This document shows positions 38,060 through 49,668 of a stretch of 64,000 bases of DNA, piece after piece. Position 1 is the stretch's first letter. The number at the start of each line of letters is the position of its first letter. The stretch comes from Pseudomonadales bacterium (GTDB lineage Bacteria > Pseudomonadota > Gammaproteobacteria > Pseudomonadales > DC-out160), in contig JAHRWA010000074.1 in the NCBI GenBank assembly GCA_019090455.1, positions 29,345-93,344 of the forward strand, in the 5' to 3' direction. Below the pieces are notes generated by a model that saw only the letters and a list, made by a program, of their open reading frames with translations, was not told where the DNA came from and did no database searches. Made by a program: the position numbers and the translations under genes.

Positions 38060-40468
38060 ATGTCCAAACCCAAAATCAAGTCATCCTTAGCAGCCAAAAT
38101 GTTGAGTAACATTTTGGCTGTTTATTTTATCATTGCGATGACTGCTACCTCTTTTCAACTTTTTCTAGAATATGGCAATGAGAAAAACAAATTAGGGGAA
38201 GAGGTCATGCGAGTGGCTGACACCTTTAAACCGATATTCGCTCAGGCTATGTGGAATTTAAATACGGGACAAATTTCCTCCGGCGTTGAAGGCGTTCTGA
38301 TGAACAAAAATATCGTCGGCGTTCAGGTAATAAATGAAGATGGAAAACAAATCAATGGCTCGGGTATCGTGTTCAACGATAATGGAGATATCGTTGAACT
38401 AAGAGACGGTAACGAATTCCCCAATTTCACATATTCATCCAATGGATTACACGAACTTTATCAGTTTCATTCCAATATAATCTATCCCAGCACCTACCGT
38501 GGCAATAAACTCATTGGTAGGCTTTTACTGTACACAAACTCCGACATTGTTTTTGATCAGGCATTTTACACCTTCAAAATTACAATTATCAGCGCCATGA
38601 TAAAGACGATGTTTTTATGGTGTATCGCCCTCTATATCCTTCACAAAGGTATCGCCATACCTCTAAATTATATTACCAATGCCGTGGACAGTTTGAATCC
38701 GAATACACAAACCGACGCCGGTAAAACACAAGGTATCGAAAACAGTAGCATGGCAAAGCGAAAAGATGAGTTAGGACATTTGGTGAAAACTTTTGTGAAA
38801 ATGCGCGATGCCTTATTTGAAAAAAATAAGGTCATTGCCAATCATCGCGAAAACTTAGAAGTACAAGTTGAAGAACGAACAAAAGAGCTAATAAAAGCAT
38901 CTCAAGCCAAAAGTGATTTCTTAGCTAATATGAGCCATGAAATTCGAACTCCGATGAACGGTGTTCTTGGAATGGTTGAACTACTGAAAGACACCACTCT
39001 CAATGGTAAACAATTTCGCTATCTTAATATTATCCAAAATTCAGGTGATGCTCTGCTTTCAATCATTAATGATATTTTGGATTATTCCAAAATCGAAGCC
39101 GGGAAAATGGATATCGAAAGCATCGACTTTAATCTAGATTCACTGATAGACGATGCAATAACGGTTTTTGCGTATAAAGCTAATGCTAAAAATATCGATT
39201 TAATTTCTAGCCTCAAGCCGGATTCACCCAGTAGAGTCTTAGGTGATCCTAATAGAATACGCCAAATCATGCTAAATCTATTAGGCAATTCCATTAAATT
39301 TACCGAAACTGGTGAAATCAGTATCACTGCCGTATGCAAAGAAAAAAGAGAGAACGGAGAGCTTGTGTATCAATTTGACATCACTGATTCTGGTATCGGT
39401 ATGAATCAGGAGCAATGTAATAAATTATTTAAATCATTCTCACAAGCGGACTCTTCCACCACACGTAAGTTTGGCGGTACCGGTCTGGGACTAGCCATTA
39501 GTAAACAGCTAGTGGAGTTAATGGGAGGGGAGATCGGCGTCAATAGCACACCAGGAACAGGTTCAGTCTTCTGGTTCACTGTAGTGCTAAAGCAGGCCAA
39601 AACAACTGTCCATCAATCAGATGAAAATGACGATTCATTAGGACACTGTAAAATTACAACCATCGGACAACAAAGCACAGTAAAGCGTTCATTGATGGAG
39701 CATGCTAAGTCATGGGATATGACAATTTCTTATGTGGACAATATCGAAGGTCTTATCGATAGCAACACGGTCAAGAATACAGCCTATCAAAAACAATTTG
39801 CATTAGTGGATATGTCTGAGAAATGGGTAAATCCAACAAAATATGCGGACGCGTTAAACCAGCTCAATAAAGATTTGAACTTCAAATCCATCGTCATTGG
39901 AACCACAGAACAACTGGCAACAATTGCAACATTCTCAGATCTTGATTTAGGCATTATATTGGAAAAACCGATCACTCCTAATATTCTAAAACAAGCTCTA
40001 CTGAGATTTTTAAGTACTGATAAAAAAATTAGTAATGATAACGCTAAAAGCACTATGACCAATACGGAATCAGATTTCTCCTCTATTCGTGCCTTGGTAG
40101 CCGAAGACAATCTGGTGAATCAAGTCGTCATAAAAGGCATGCTAAAGAAATTTGGAATTATACCTATTACCGTCACTGATGGCTTGCAAGCCCTAGATGT
40201 ATATCGAAATAACAACAACCCCTTCGATCTTATATTAATGGATATTGAAATGCCTGAGATGGATGGTTGGGAAGCGACAAAACAAATTCGAATAATAGAT
40301 CGCAAACGCTCCAACGGAAGCTCTACTGTTGTCATTGCCTTAAGCGCTCACGCTCTCAGTACAGAACGAAACCATGCTGAACAGGTGGGAATGGATGACT
40401 ATCTAGTGAAGCCAGTAGGGATACAGCAATTAAAGGATAAATTAAAACTCTATTTTGGTGACCAATGA
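38060..40468 (+). CDS. Hybrid sensor histidine kinase/response regulator
   Basis: An 802-residue protein. A membrane helix at about 14-32, a periplasmic sensor region to about 170, a second helix near 175-200, and a HAMP-like segment with [14 protein letters not shown] come first. A coiled coil leads to the HisKA box SHEIRTP with phospho-His293. The ATPase domain shows [16 protein letters not shown] and [12 protein letters not shown] degenerate receiver-like stretch follows (about 520-650), then a full receiver with Asp728 in [11 protein letters not shown] and a lysine in LVKPVG. No separate output protein lies next to it. The solute-binding protein gene is divergent and may supply the signal. 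Confidence 0.9.
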   Translation: MSKPKIKSSLAAKMLSNILAVYFIIAMTATSFQLFLEYGNEKNKLGEEVMRVADTFKPIFAQAMWNLNTGQISSGVEGVLMNKNIVGVQVINEDGKQINGSGIVFNDNGDIVELRDGNEFPNFTYSSNGLHELYQFHSNIIYPSTYRGNKLIGRLLLYTNSDIVFDQAFYTFKITIISAMIKTMFLWCIALYILHKGIAIPLNYITNAVDSLNPNTQTDAGKTQGIENSSMAKRKDELGHLVKTFVKMRDALFEKNKVIANHRENLEVQVEERTKELIKASQAKSDFLANMSHEIRTPMNGVLGMVELLKDTTLNGKQFRYLNIIQNSGDALLSIINDILDYSKIEAGKMDIESIDFNLDSLIDDAITVFAYKANAKNIDLISSLKPDSPSRVLGDPNRIRQIMLNLLGNSIKFTETGEISITAVCKEKRENGELVYQFDITDSGIGMNQEQCNKLFKSFSQADSSTTRKFGGTGLGLAISKQLVELMGGEIGVNSTPGTGSVFWFTVVLKQAKTTVHQSDENDDSLGHCKITTIGQQSTVKRSLMEHAKSWDMTISYVDNIEGLIDSNTVKNTAYQKQFALVDMSEKWVNPTKYADALNQLNKDLNFKSIVIGTTEQLATIATFSDLDLGIILEKPITPNILKQALLRFLSTDKKISNDNAKSTMTNTESDFSSIRALVAEDNLVNQVVIKGMLKKFGIIPITVTDGLQALDVYRNNNNPFDLILMDIEMPEMDGWEATKQIRIIDRKRSNGSSTVVIALSAHALSTERNHAEQVGMDDYLVKPVGIQQLKDKLKLYFGDQ

Positions 40469-40497
40469 AATGAGAAATCGAAGATGAGAATATCAAA

Positions 40498-40824
40498 CTA
40501 ACGATTTTGAACTAAAACCCACGGCCTCACTACAACAGCCCAAAGATCTGTTTTATTCTCATACCAAGACAAGGCCTGCTCATCGGTGACAGCAACCACG
40601 ACACTCTCTGTCTGCCACTTTTCCAAAAGCACTTTATTATCAATTGAAAGCTGATACGCCACATCTACAATATCTAAATTTTCGTTAATATGAATCACCT
40701 GTCCCTTTGCGTGAAACACCTGTAAATCATGCCAATTAATTTCAGCCGTCTCTAAGTTTATCTTAGCCCGCAACACTTTTTCTGCTTCAGCAGAAGTCGT
40801 CATATTATTTTCAATATCAGTCAT
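40498..40824 (-). CDS. DUF2288 family protein
   Basis: A 108-residue cytoplasmic protein. INLETAEINWHDLQVFHAKG (in part), VIHINENLDIVDVA and the C-terminal LWAVVVRPWVLVQ match the DUF2288 family, whose function is unknown. GGTGGAG precedes the ATG. It lies convergent to the hybrid kinase gene, and just after the terminator of gltBD on the same strand. Confidence 0.85.
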   Translation of the reverse strand: MTDIENNMTTSAEAEKVLRAKINLETAEINWHDLQVFHAKGQVIHINENLDIVDVAYQLSIDNKVLLEKWQTESVVVAVTDEQALSWYENKTDLWAVVVRPWVLVQNR

Positions 40825-40840
40825 GTTCAGCGATCTCCAC

Positions 40841-40879
40841 CAATAAAAAAACCCATGACGGTCATCCCATCATGGGTTT
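40841..40879 (-). terminator. Rho-independent terminator of gltBD
   Basis: AAACCCATGA (40849-40858) pairs with TCATGGGTTT (40870-40879). On the minus strand the hairpin is followed by TTTTTTATTG, so it ends transcription of gltBD. Confidence 0.88.
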
Positions 40880-40894
40880 CATAAGAGTCAAAAA

Positions 40895-42382
40895 CTAAGG
40901 CAATAAAGTGCTACCCATTAGAAAAATATCAACTTCACGCGCCGCCTTTCGTCCTTCATCTATCGCTCTCACTACCAGAGACTGCCCTCTGCGGCAATCA
41001 CCAGCAGCAAAGACGCCATCAATGCTAGTGGAGAATTTCTCATATTCAGCACTAAAGTTAGAGCGTCCATCTAATTCAAGATCGATACTTTGATCAGATT
41101 GATCTCTAAATCCACTAATCGCTTCAGGACCGAGAAACCCCATGGAAAGCATTATGAGATCCGCTTCCCACACTTTCTCCGATCCCTCGATTTCAGCCAT
41201 TTTCCATTGACCATTCGTATTCGTCCATTCGACCTGAACCGTTCTAATACCTGTTAGGTTACCGCTATCATCGCCGATAAACCCTTTACTTAAGAGGCAA
41301 TATTCTCGTGGATCTTTACCGAATTTATCTTGTGCTTCTGCATGACCATAATCCACTCGGAACACCTTCGGCCACTGAGGCCAGGGATTATCATCAACTC
41401 TCAATTCTTCCGGTTGCGGCAATAATTCAAAATTAACGATAGATTTTGCACCATGACGAAGAGAGGTTCCAATACAGTCTGTACCGGTATCTCCACCACC
41501 AATCACGATCACATTTTTATCTTTAGCTGAAATGTAATTATTATCTTCTAAATTGGAATCCAATAGGCTCTTGGTATTGGCCTTAAGAAATTCCATCGCT
41601 AAATGAATACCTTTCAACTGTCGGTTTTCAATGGGTAAGTCTCGCGCAACCGTCGCACCCGTAGTCAGAATAACAGCGTTATTATTTTTTCTCAGCTTCT
41701 CAATGCTAACGCCACCTTCTGACGCTCCCACAGCAGCATTAGTGAAAAACTCAACACCCTCTTGTCGCAGAAGCTCAACTCGGCGATCAACGACATCTTT
41801 GCCTAGTTTCATATTGGGAATGCCGTACATCAATAATCCACCGATGCGATCCGCTCTTTCATACACTGTCACCTTGTGGCCCGCTTTATTAAGCTGAGCG
41901 GCGGCTGCCAGACCGGAAGGGCCTGAACCGACAACGGCAACTGATTTTCCCGTACGCTTTTCCGGTGGCTCTGGTTTAATCCACCCTTCGTTGAAACCAC
42001 GCTCAACAATAGCAAACTCAATGTTCTTTATTGTCACGGGTTGATCAACCTTGCCTAGCACACACGATCCTTCGCAAGGAGCAGGGCAAACCCTACCGGT
42101 AAATTCAGGAAAATTATTAGTGGAATGCAAGTTATCCAGCGCATCCTGCCAGCGTCCCCGATAAACCAAGTCATTCCACTCTGGGCACAAGTTGTAGACA
42201 GGGCAGCCGTCAGCAGATTGGCAGAAAGGGATGCCACAATCCATACAGCGAGAGGCTTGCGTTGTTAACGCCTCTTCTTTCACGGGAATGTAGAGTTCAG
42301 CGTAATCCTTCGACCGTTCTTTCACATCCCGATAAGGCTGAGGCTGTCTCGCAATTTCTTTAAATCCAGTTGGGTTTCCCAT
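40895..42382 (-). CDS. gltD: Glutamate synthase small (beta) subunit
   Basis: A 495-residue FAD/NADPH subunit that feeds electrons to GltB. The N-terminal cysteine motifs CMDCGIPFC and [10 protein letters not shown] bind Fe-S clusters. [10 protein letters not shown] is the FAD Rossmann motif and GGGDTGTDC the NADPH one. The C-terminal [14 protein letters not shown] closes the FAD site. It lies 6 bp after gltB in the standard gltBD order, followed by a clear terminator. Confidence 0.96.
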   Translation of the reverse strand: MGNPTGFKEIARQPQPYRDVKERSKDYAELYIPVKEEALTTQASRCMDCGIPFCQSADGCPVYNLCPEWNDLVYRGRWQDALDNLHSTNNFPEFTGRVCPAPCEGSCVLGKVDQPVTIKNIEFAIVERGFNEGWIKPEPPEKRTGKSVAVVGSGPSGLAAAAQLNKAGHKVTVYERADRIGGLLMYGIPNMKLGKDVVDRRVELLRQEGVEFFTNAAVGASEGGVSIEKLRKNNNAVILTTGATVARDLPIENRQLKGIHLAMEFLKANTKSLLDSNLEDNNYISAKDKNVIVIGGGDTGTDCIGTSLRHGAKSIVNFELLPQPEELRVDDNPWPQWPKVFRVDYGHAEAQDKFGKDPREYCLLSKGFIGDDSGNLTGIRTVQVEWTNTNGQWKMAEIEGSEKVWEADLIMLSMGFLGPEAISGFRDQSDQSIDLELDGRSNFSAEYEKFSTSIDGVFAAGDCRRGQSLVVRAIDEGRKAAREVDIFLMGSTLLP

Positions 42383-42388
42383 AATTTT

Positions 42389-45300
42389 CTACTCCTTCTC
42401 CGCACTAGCTCGTTCTAACAATACGCGCTTATAATCCGTAGGCATGACTTTTACAAATTTTGCCAAAGAGCCTTCCCAATCATTTAATACACGCTCAGCC
42501 ACAACAGATCCGGTGAATTTGGCATGTTTTTCAATTAACGTTTTCAACTCAGCAACATCTTCATCGTCAATCACTTTTTCAAGTTCAACCATACCGAAAT
42601 TACATGACTTCGCGAAACTCGCCTCTTCATCAAAAATATAAGCAATACCACCACTCATACCCGCTGCGAAATTACGGCCAGTTTTTCCGAGTACAACAAC
42701 TCGGCCCCCAGTCATATATTCACAACCGTGATCGCCGATGCCTTCAATAACCGTACTGGCTCCACTATTTCGAACGCAAAAACGTTCAGCCGCAATACCA
42801 CGGAAAAAAGCTTCTCCTGCGGTTGCCCCATACAGCACAACATTACCAATCAATATATTGTCTTCTGCAGCAAAGGTACTGACCTTTGGCGGATAAACGA
42901 TAACACGACCGCCACTCAATCCTTTCGCCACAAAATCATTGGCATCCCCTTCCACTTCCAAGGTGATACCCCGTGTTAAGAAGGCACCCAGGCTCTGTCC
43001 AGCAGAGCCGCTTAGTTTGACGTGTATTGTGTCATCTTCCAGGCCATTCACACCCCACTTTTTAGTGACTTCATGTGAAAGCATGGTACCTACCACGCGA
43101 TTGATATTGATAATCGGTAAATCAATTTTCACTTTTTTAGCTTTTTCAATTGCCGGTTGAGCCCGTTTTATCAGCTCATTATCAATCGCCAACTCCAGAG
43201 CATGATCCTGAGGCTCTGTTTGAAATGTTCCTACCTTGTCATGAGGCTTTTTCGCTGGCGTTAATATTGCGCTTAAATCAATGCCATCTGCTTTCCAATG
43301 ATCTATAGCAGAGTCCATTTCTAACAGATCACAACGACCCACCATATCCTCTAACTTTCGAAAACCAAGTTTCGCCATTATTGCGCGCAAGTCTTCAGCA
43401 ATCATAAAGAAGTAGTTAACGACATGCTCCGGCTTACCCGCAAACTTTTTGCGCAACTCCGGATCTTGCGTCGCGATACCTACAGGGCAAGTATTCAAAT
43501 GACACTTTCGCATCATGATGCAGCCCATCGTCACTAGTGGTGCCGTTGCAAAACCAAATTCCTCTGCTCCTAACATTGCGGCAATCGCAACATCTCGGCC
43601 GGTCTTAATTTGGCCATCAGTTTGCAGCACAACGCGAGAGCGCAAATTATTCATCACCAAAGTCTGATGAGTTTCCGCTATCCCTAATTCCCAGGGAAGA
43701 CCTGCATGCTTGATAGAGGTCAGTGGCGATGCACCGGTTCCACCATCATGGCCTGCAATAACAATATGATCGGCTTTCGCTTTTGTGACGCCAGCAGCGA
43801 TGGTACCGACACCCATTTCAGAAACCAGTTTGACACTGATGCGCGCGTCACGATTGGCATTTTTTAAATCGTGAATGAGCTGCGCCATGTCTTCAATGGA
43901 GTAGATGTCGTGATGTGGAGGAGGGCTGATTAATCCAACACCTGGCGTAGAGTGGCGTAACATAGCGATATAGTCATCTACCTTCGTACCCGGTAATTCA
44001 CCACCCTCTCCCGGCTTAGCACCTTGTGAAATTTTAATTTGGATTTCATCTGCATTCGCCAAGTAGTGTGCCGTCACACCAAAACGTCCCGACGCCACTT
44101 GTTTGATTGCAGATCGTTTAGAGTCTCCATTAGGTAATGGCTCAAAACGTTTCGCGTCTTCCCCGCCCTCGCCTGTATTCGATTTACCGCCGAGACGATT
44201 CATTGCAACCGCCAAGGACTCATGCGCTTCGGGCGATATAGAACCAAAACTCATCGCACCAGTACAAAATCGTTTTACAATGTTCTGAGCAGATTCAACT
44301 TCATCGATGGAAATTGCCCCGCCGTTAGCATTTTCTTTAAAGGCCATTAATCCTCGAAGAGTACAACCACGAGTGGCCTCTTCGTTGGACGCTTTCGCAA
44401 ACTTCTGATAAGCATTACTGTCGTTTTCGCGTGTCGCATCCTGCAGCGAAGAAATGGTGGTTGGATTCCACATATGACGCTCGCCATTGGCACGCCATTG
44501 GATATCACCCGGGTTTTGAAGCACTTCAATTTTATCGGTATCACGAGCAGGGTAGGCAACATCGTGTCGACGTAATGCCTCTTCAGCTAACACTTTAAAG
44601 CCAACACCTTGTACTCGACTTGGCACTCCCACAAAACAGCGGTCTACCACTTCATCTGCCAACCCAACGGCCTCAAATATTTGAGCGCCTTTATACGACT
44701 GCAAAGTGGATATACCCATCTTCGCCATCACTTTCAGCATACCCTTGGCCACACCTTTACGGTATGCAGTCACAATTTTACTATCCGTATCGAATGCTTC
44801 ACCTGGCAACAAGCCCTCTCGCTGTGAATGCCATAATGCCTCAAAAGCGGTGTACGGATTTATCGCATCGACACCAAAGCCAATCAACATACAGTGATGG
44901 TGAACCTCGCGGGCTTCACCTGTTTCCACAACAATACCGATCTTAGTCCGTTCTGAAATCTTCACCAAATGATGATGAACGCTGGCACCCGCCATCAAGG
45001 TACTCACCGCAATACGATCTGCACTAATCAAACGATCGGAAAGAATAACAAGACTATAACCATCGGCTATTGCTTTACTCGCCTCTTTGCAAATTCGCTC
45101 AATAGTGTTTTTCAAACCATCACTCCCCGCTGTCTGCGGATAAGTAATGTCGATAATCTTAGATTTCCAGCCCTTGTAATTCAGATGGCGCAATGCGGCC
45201 ATTTCTTCATTGCTCAATATGGGATGGGGGATACACAATCGATGCGCGTGCTGTTCCGTCGTCTCCAGTAAATTACCTTCAGGACCGATATAGCACTCCA

Positions 45301-46957
45301 AGGACATGACGATTTCTTCACGAATAGAATCAATCGCTGGGTTCGTCACTTGCGCAAAAATCTGCTTGAAGTAATCGTAAAGCATCCGTGGCTTGTCCGA
45401 CAAACACGCTAATGCGCTATCGTTACCCATGGAACCAACCGGATCTCTCCCTTCCTTAACTAAAGGCAATAACATGTATTGCAAAGTCTCAGAAGTAAAT
45501 CCAAACGCTTTCATTCGATCTAACAAGGTTTCTGGATTAAAGCCGTGGGGTTCCTCATCCGTCTTCAAGTCCGAGAATTGAATTTTCTGATTGTTAATCC
45601 ATTTACCATAGGTTCTGGCATTGGCAAATGTCGTCTTTAATTCTTCATCGCCGATAAGCCTTCCTTCTTCAAAATCGAGAAGAAACATCATTCCAGGCTG
45701 TAGACGACCTTTCGCCTTTACGTTAGCGGGATCAACAGAAACCGTTCCCACCTCAGAGGCCATAATCACTTTATCGTCATGAGTAATGTAATAACGACTC
45801 GGTCGCAATCCATTACGGTCCAATACTGCACCAATATAATGCCCATCAGTAAACGCAATAGAAGCGGGACCATCCCAAGGCTCCATGATAGTGGAGTTAT
45901 ACTCATAGAAATCTTTCTTGGCTTGCGACATTTCTTTATCGTTTTGCCATGCTTCAGGCACCATCAGCATCATCGCTTCTTGTAACGAGCGACCCGACAT
46001 CAGCATAAATTCTAAGACATTATCGAAACTACCGGAGTCGGAACAATCGGGTTCAACAAGTGGAAACAATTTATTAATATCTTCGCCAAACTCTTTACTC
46101 TGCACTACACCTTCGCGCGCATGCATCCAATTTATATTACCTTGGCGAGTATTAATCTCTCCATTGTGACTCATAAATCGATTAGGCTGGGCTCGATCCC
46201 ATGAAGGAAATGTATTCGTACTGAAACGGGAGTGAATCATCGCTAAATGTGATTCGTAAGCTTTATTCGCTAAATCGGGGTAAAAAGGAACAAGCTGGTC
46301 AGGCGTCAGCATTCCTTTATAGACGATAACTTTTGGCGATAACGTACAAATATAAAAATGCTGTGCCTCGACTAACGCAGCATCATTGCGAAGGGTACGA
46401 GTACTCAATTTCCGAATAAGGTAAAGCTGTCTTTCAAAAGAACTTGTGTCGACATTCTCTGCAGCAGCGACATATAGTTGTTCTATAACTGGCATGGAGG
46501 CCAAAGCCGTTGGACCGACATCTGCTATTACTGGTTCAACCGGTACAGCTCTCCACCCAACTGAAACTTGACCTTGAGACTCAATAATTCGATTAACCGT
46601 CTCTTTGCACTTAGCACGCTCCTTGTCGTCCTGTGGCAAAAAGACATTACCAACTGCATAAAAACCCTTTTCCGGTAACGTAATACCAAACTCGTCTTTA
46701 GCTAGCTTCTCAACAAACCCGTAAGGCATTCCCGTCAGAATTCCACAACCATCGCCCGTATTCGATTCGCAGCCACAACCACCACGATGGTCCATACGAC
46801 GTAACGAGTGGTCCGCTTCAAGAATAATCTCATGACTAGGACGGCCTTTCATGTCGGCCACAAATCCGACACCACAACTGTCCTTTTCGTTTGCGGGATC
46901 ATACAGGCCCATTTTTCCAGGCTTGTGCTTCGCTAATGCAGTTACTTCAGGGGTCAT
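42389..46957 (-). CDS. gltB: Glutamate synthase large (alpha) subunit
   Basis: A 1522-residue subunit that makes two glutamates from glutamine and 2-oxoglutarate. The N-terminal nucleophile is Cys28 in DSCGVGF, exposed after removal of a propeptide. The central FMN region shows PGEGGELPG and PPPHHDIYSIEDMAQLI (part). The Fe-S cysteines lie in CIMMRKCHLNTCPVGIATQ. The C-terminal glycine-rich beta-helix domain (GDHGCEYMTGGRVVVLG) is complete. ATG 46957 is used; ATG at residue 16 (MGLYDPAN) is possible. With glnK-amtB in this window it completes an ammonium assimilation set. Confidence 0.96.
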   Translation of the reverse strand: MTPEVTALAKHKPGKMGLYDPANEKDSCGVGFVADMKGRPSHEIILEADHSLRRMDHRGGCGCESNTGDGCGILTGMPYGFVEKLAKDEFGITLPEKGFYAVGNVFLPQDDKERAKCKETVNRIIESQGQVSVGWRAVPVEPVIADVGPTALASMPVIEQLYVAAAENVDTSSFERQLYLIRKLSTRTLRNDAALVEAQHFYICTLSPKVIVYKGMLTPDQLVPFYPDLANKAYESHLAMIHSRFSTNTFPSWDRAQPNRFMSHNGEINTRQGNINWMHAREGVVQSKEFGEDINKLFPLVEPDCSDSGSFDNVLEFMLMSGRSLQEAMMLMVPEAWQNDKEMSQAKKDFYEYNSTIMEPWDGPASIAFTDGHYIGAVLDRNGLRPSRYYITHDDKVIMASEVGTVSVDPANVKAKGRLQPGMMFLLDFEEGRLIGDEELKTTFANARTYGKWINNQKIQFSDLKTDEEPHGFNPETLLDRMKAFGFTSETLQYMLLPLVKEGRDPVGSMGNDSALACLSDKPRMLYDYFKQIFAQVTNPAIDSIREEIVMSLECYIGPEGNLLETTEQHAHRLCIPHPILSNEEMAALRHLNYKGWKSKIIDITYPQTAGSDGLKNTIERICKEASKAIADGYSLVILSDRLISADRIAVSTLMAGASVHHHLVKISERTKIGIVVETGEAREVHHHCMLIGFGVDAINPYTAFEALWHSQREGLLPGEAFDTDSKIVTAYRKGVAKGMLKVMAKMGISTLQSYKGAQIFEAVGLADEVVDRCFVGVPSRVQGVGFKVLAEEALRRHDVAYPARDTDKIEVLQNPGDIQWRANGERHMWNPTTISSLQDATRENDSNAYQKFAKASNEEATRGCTLRGLMAFKENANGGAISIDEVESAQNIVKRFCTGAMSFGSISPEAHESLAVAMNRLGGKSNTGEGGEDAKRFEPLPNGDSKRSAIKQVASGRFGVTAHYLANADEIQIKISQGAKPGEGGELPGTKVDDYIAMLRHSTPGVGLISPPPHHDIYSIEDMAQLIHDLKNANRDARISVKLVSEMGVGTIAAGVTKAKADHIVIAGHDGGTGASPLTSIKHAGLPWELGIAETHQTLVMNNLRSRVVLQTDGQIKTGRDVAIAAMLGAEEFGFATAPLVTMGCIMMRKCHLNTCPVGIATQDPELRKKFAGKPEHVVNYFFMIAEDLRAIMAKLGFRKLEDMVGRCDLLEMDSAIDHWKADGIDLSAILTPAKKPHDKVGTFQTEPQDHALELAIDNELIKRAQPAIEKAKKVKIDLPIININRVVGTMLSHEVTKKWGVNGLEDDTIHVKLSGSAGQSLGAFLTRGITLEVEGDANDFVAKGLSGGRVIVYPPKVSTFAAEDNILIGNVVLYGATAGEAFFRGIAAERFCVRNSGASTVIEGIGDHGCEYMTGGRVVVLGKTGRNFAAGMSGGIAYIFDEEASFAKSCNFGMVELEKVIDDEDVAELKTLIEKHAKFTGSVVAERVLNDWEGSLAKFVKVMPTDYKRVLLERASAEKE

Positions 46958-47525
46958 AAAACTTTCTCCAACTACCTTACGCAGTCAATATATCAGGCCG
47001 TCCAAGTGTAATCATTTACGCACCCCGCCAGGAATTACCTCATGGACGGGGAAGCAGCATAGCCATAAATTAAAATCAAATCGGCGCTACCTTCTAGCAG
47101 GCACATCTGCAATCACATCTAACCTATTGAAAACAAATTCTAAAATGCTAACGCCCGGCTAACCCAAACTGCCAAACGAAGTTTATAAGAGTCAAATTCG
47201 TAATAAACAGACCTTTGCTGGCTGTCTTAATGCTGACATCATTAAACTCGGGGAAATACGGCGAGTACAACTAAATTAACCAATTCTACTAATACAACTC
47301 GGCAGGAACACTCCATTTTTGCCGGGCGAGTAGCTTACAGACTCAATCTGGTAGAGTCAAAATTCGCTACAATTGATTGTATCATAATCATAAAAATGAC
47401 ATCATTTATAGTCATAACAATGACTTAATATTAATCCCTACTGAGTTAGGAAATCCCCAACACGCTATGTTTATTGATCGCAAGGTATACAAAATAAACC
47501 AGGACGCTCACCAGGGATAAATATC
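46958..47525. other. Intergenic region upstream of gltB
   Basis: No gene is supported in these 568 bases between divergent genes. A palindrome AGTCAT-AACA-ATGACT (47412-47427), with further GTCAT/ATGAC half-sites nearby, could bind a regulator of the downstream zinc-ribbon gene. Confidence 0.35.
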
Positions 47526-47936
47526 ATGGCCGAAACCTTTGCTTGTTGGCAATGCGGAGAAGACTTAATCAATCTGATATTACCGCTATCCCGAAGGGAG
47601 GAATGTCATTATTGCGGAGCACAGCAACATGTATGCCGCTTGTGCATAGAATTCAATCCCTCCATCTCAAACGCCTGTGAACAAGACCAAGCAGAAGATG
47701 TTGGAGATAAAGAGACGGCAAACTTTTGTGATTTCTTTAAGCCCAGCGCCAATGCCTTTCGGCCCAAAGATAAAAACCTCGAATCTGAAGCTGAATCGGA
47801 ACTAGCCGCCCTATTTGGTGAAAAGGACAACAAACAAAATAACGTTCCTCAACCTAAACCAACAACACGTGATGAAATTCTAGCTGCAAACGAGAATGCC
47901 CGATCTGCTCTCGATGACCTTTTCGGTAAAAAATAA
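47526..47936 (+). CDS. Small zinc-ribbon protein of unknown function
   Basis: A 136-residue protein. Three CxxC pairs occur in the first 40 residues (CWQC, CHYC, CRLC), with further cysteines in NACEQ and NFCDFF, consistent with one or two zinc sites. The C-terminal half is charged and probably disordered, ending in TRDEILAANENARSALDDLFG. Conserved proteins of this layout occur in gammaproteobacteria, but I know of no function. AGGGAT precedes the ATG. The epimerase gene follows closely. Confidence 0.75.
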   Translation: MAETFACWQCGEDLINLILPLSRREECHYCGAQQHVCRLCIEFNPSISNACEQDQAEDVGDKETANFCDFFKPSANAFRPKDKNLESEAESELAALFGEKDNKQNNVPQPKPTTRDEILAANENARSALDDLFGKK

Positions 47937-47969
47937 TGTCACACTCACAGAAAGATGAGGCTGAGAGTC

Positions 47970-48878
47970 ATGGGAAAATTTCTGATTATAGGCTGCGGCG
48001 ATATCGGCTCCAGAGTTGGAAACCAATTGCTAGATCAAGGTCATCAAGTCAGCGGATTAAAACGCCAACCTCCACACAATTCTATCAGCCCACCGAGCCC
48101 TTCATCTGATAGTTTAATTAGAAAAAAGATTAACTATATTCAAGCCGATCTCACCTCGCACGAAGATATTCAGCAACTCGACACTGACTATGATCAAGTG
48201 ATCTATATCGTTACACCTGACGGCCGATCTGAAAAAGCCTATCGAGATGTGTATGAAACAGGCGTCAATAATTTGCTACGGCATTTCGACAGTAGCGAGC
48301 ACGTTATTCAGACCCCTTTTATTTTTGTTTCCTCTACTCGTGTATATGGACAACAACAAGGAGAGTGGGTTGATGAAAATGCCATTACCAACCCCACAAG
48401 CAACCAAGGAAAAGTGTTGCTTGCTGCTGAACAAAAATTTCTAGATCACAACCCTCACAACACCATCGTGCGTTTCTCAGGTATCTACGGGCGATCTCCT
48501 GTCCCTTTTTTTATGAAACAAAAAAATGAGGATGGGTTTCAGCATACTCCTCCTTATTATACCAACAGAATTCATTACACTGACTGCGTCAATTTTCTGG
48601 TCTACCTCGTACGATTAAAAAATAGAAACGATTCAGCTAAACAAAAGCCATCACAAGCAGATCGCATTAATTTAGATTCCATTTTTCTCGTATCAGACGA
48701 TGCACCCGCGCCCTTATGGGAAGTTGTCGAATTTCTTTGGCCAACATCAACATCCAAACAACCGCTTAAAAAAATAGATCCTAGCGCTACACAAAACAAA
48801 CGTTGTAGTAATAAACGCATGAAATCACTCGGGTATGAATTGTTGATAAAATCCTATCGAGAGGGGTACACTGCCTAG
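47970..48878 (+). CDS. NAD-dependent epimerase/dehydratase-like (YeeZ family)
   Basis: About 302 residues. An N-terminal Rossmann motif FLIIGCGDIGSRVG binds NAD(P), and FVSSTRVYGQQQGEWVDE resembles the SDR Ser-Tyr region of the YeeZ group of extended SDRs. ATG 47970 (MGKFLIIG) has GGCTGAGAG upstream; ATG 47955 is an alternative. The substrate is unknown. It is 33 bp downstream of the zinc-ribbon gene. Confidence 0.85.
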   Translation: MGKFLIIGCGDIGSRVGNQLLDQGHQVSGLKRQPPHNSISPPSPSSDSLIRKKINYIQADLTSHEDIQQLDTDYDQVIYIVTPDGRSEKAYRDVYETGVNNLLRHFDSSEHVIQTPFIFVSSTRVYGQQQGEWVDENAITNPTSNQGKVLLAAEQKFLDHNPHNTIVRFSGIYGRSPVPFFMKQKNEDGFQHTPPYYTNRIHYTDCVNFLVYLVRLKNRNDSAKQKPSQADRINLDSIFLVSDDAPAPLWEVVEFLWPTSTSKQPLKKIDPSATQNKRCSNKRMKSLGYELLIKSYREGYTA

Positions 48879-48938
48879 CAACATTTTATCTTGCTGTTTA
48901 TCTAGTTACCTCTTCATTACACTCAATGAGACACCATC

Positions 48939-49616
48939 ATGTCAGAGCCTATTCCTTCAGCCACAGTCGTCACTTTACGAGAAACCGAGAAAGGAATAGA
49001 AATATTGATGTTGCGTAAAAATTCCAAAATTGCCTATGGTGGCATGTGGGTTTTCCCCGGCGGAAAAATTGACGAAGCTGATTATCCCATTAGCCGAGTT
49101 TCAAATAATGATAAAGATATTTTTTCCGCTGCCCGTACTGCAGCGGCACGAGAAGCCAAAGAAGAGGCCAACATAGATATCGAAAGTGATGCTTTACATT
49201 TTTTTGCTCACTGGACCACACCCAATGTACGGCCTAAACGTTTTAGTACTTGGTTTTTTATCGGCAAAGTAGAGAGTGCCGAAGTCGCGATTGATGGTGG
49301 AGAGATTCATGATTATGCATGGCGAACACCTACCGACATGCTGGAGGCCCATCGCGATGGCGAAGTCGAAATGATGCCTCCCACTTATATTACGCTCACT
49401 CGACTCAAAGAATTTAATAATTATAATTCCGTCGTTGACGCATTTTCTAATGAAGAACCTTTCTATTTTGCACCCCGCATTACAGTACTAGAAACTGGTA
49501 TGTGTCACTTCTATGGCGATGATGCCGGCTATGAAACCAAAGACGTAGACCAGGCTGGAAAACGTCACCGCCTATGGGCTAACAAAACCGATGGATGGCG
49601 ATACGAAAGAGATTAA
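48939..49616 (+). CDS. Nudix hydrolase
   Basis: A 225-residue Nudix protein. The fold begins ATVVTLRETEKGIEILMLRK and reaches FPGGKIDEAD. The Nudix helix REAKEEANIDI supplies the metal-binding glutamates, with a longer insertion between the GGK and the helix than in the simplest members. Such an arrangement is seen in CoA-pyrophosphatase-like or NUDT19-like members; the substrate is not defined. A short gap separates it from the amidohydrolase gene and it may be the first gene of that catabolic unit. Confidence 0.85.
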   Translation: MSEPIPSATVVTLRETEKGIEILMLRKNSKIAYGGMWVFPGGKIDEADYPISRVSNNDKDIFSAARTAAAREAKEEANIDIESDALHFFAHWTTPNVRPKRFSTWFFIGKVESAEVAIDGGEIHDYAWRTPTDMLEAHRDGEVEMMPPTYITLTRLKEFNNYNSVVDAFSNEEPFYFAPRITVLETGMCHFYGDDAGYETKDVDQAGKRHRLWANKTDGWRYERD

Positions 49617-49668
49617 CCAACCCCATTTCAAAGAAGACAGGAATATAACAACAACAAGGAGATAGACT

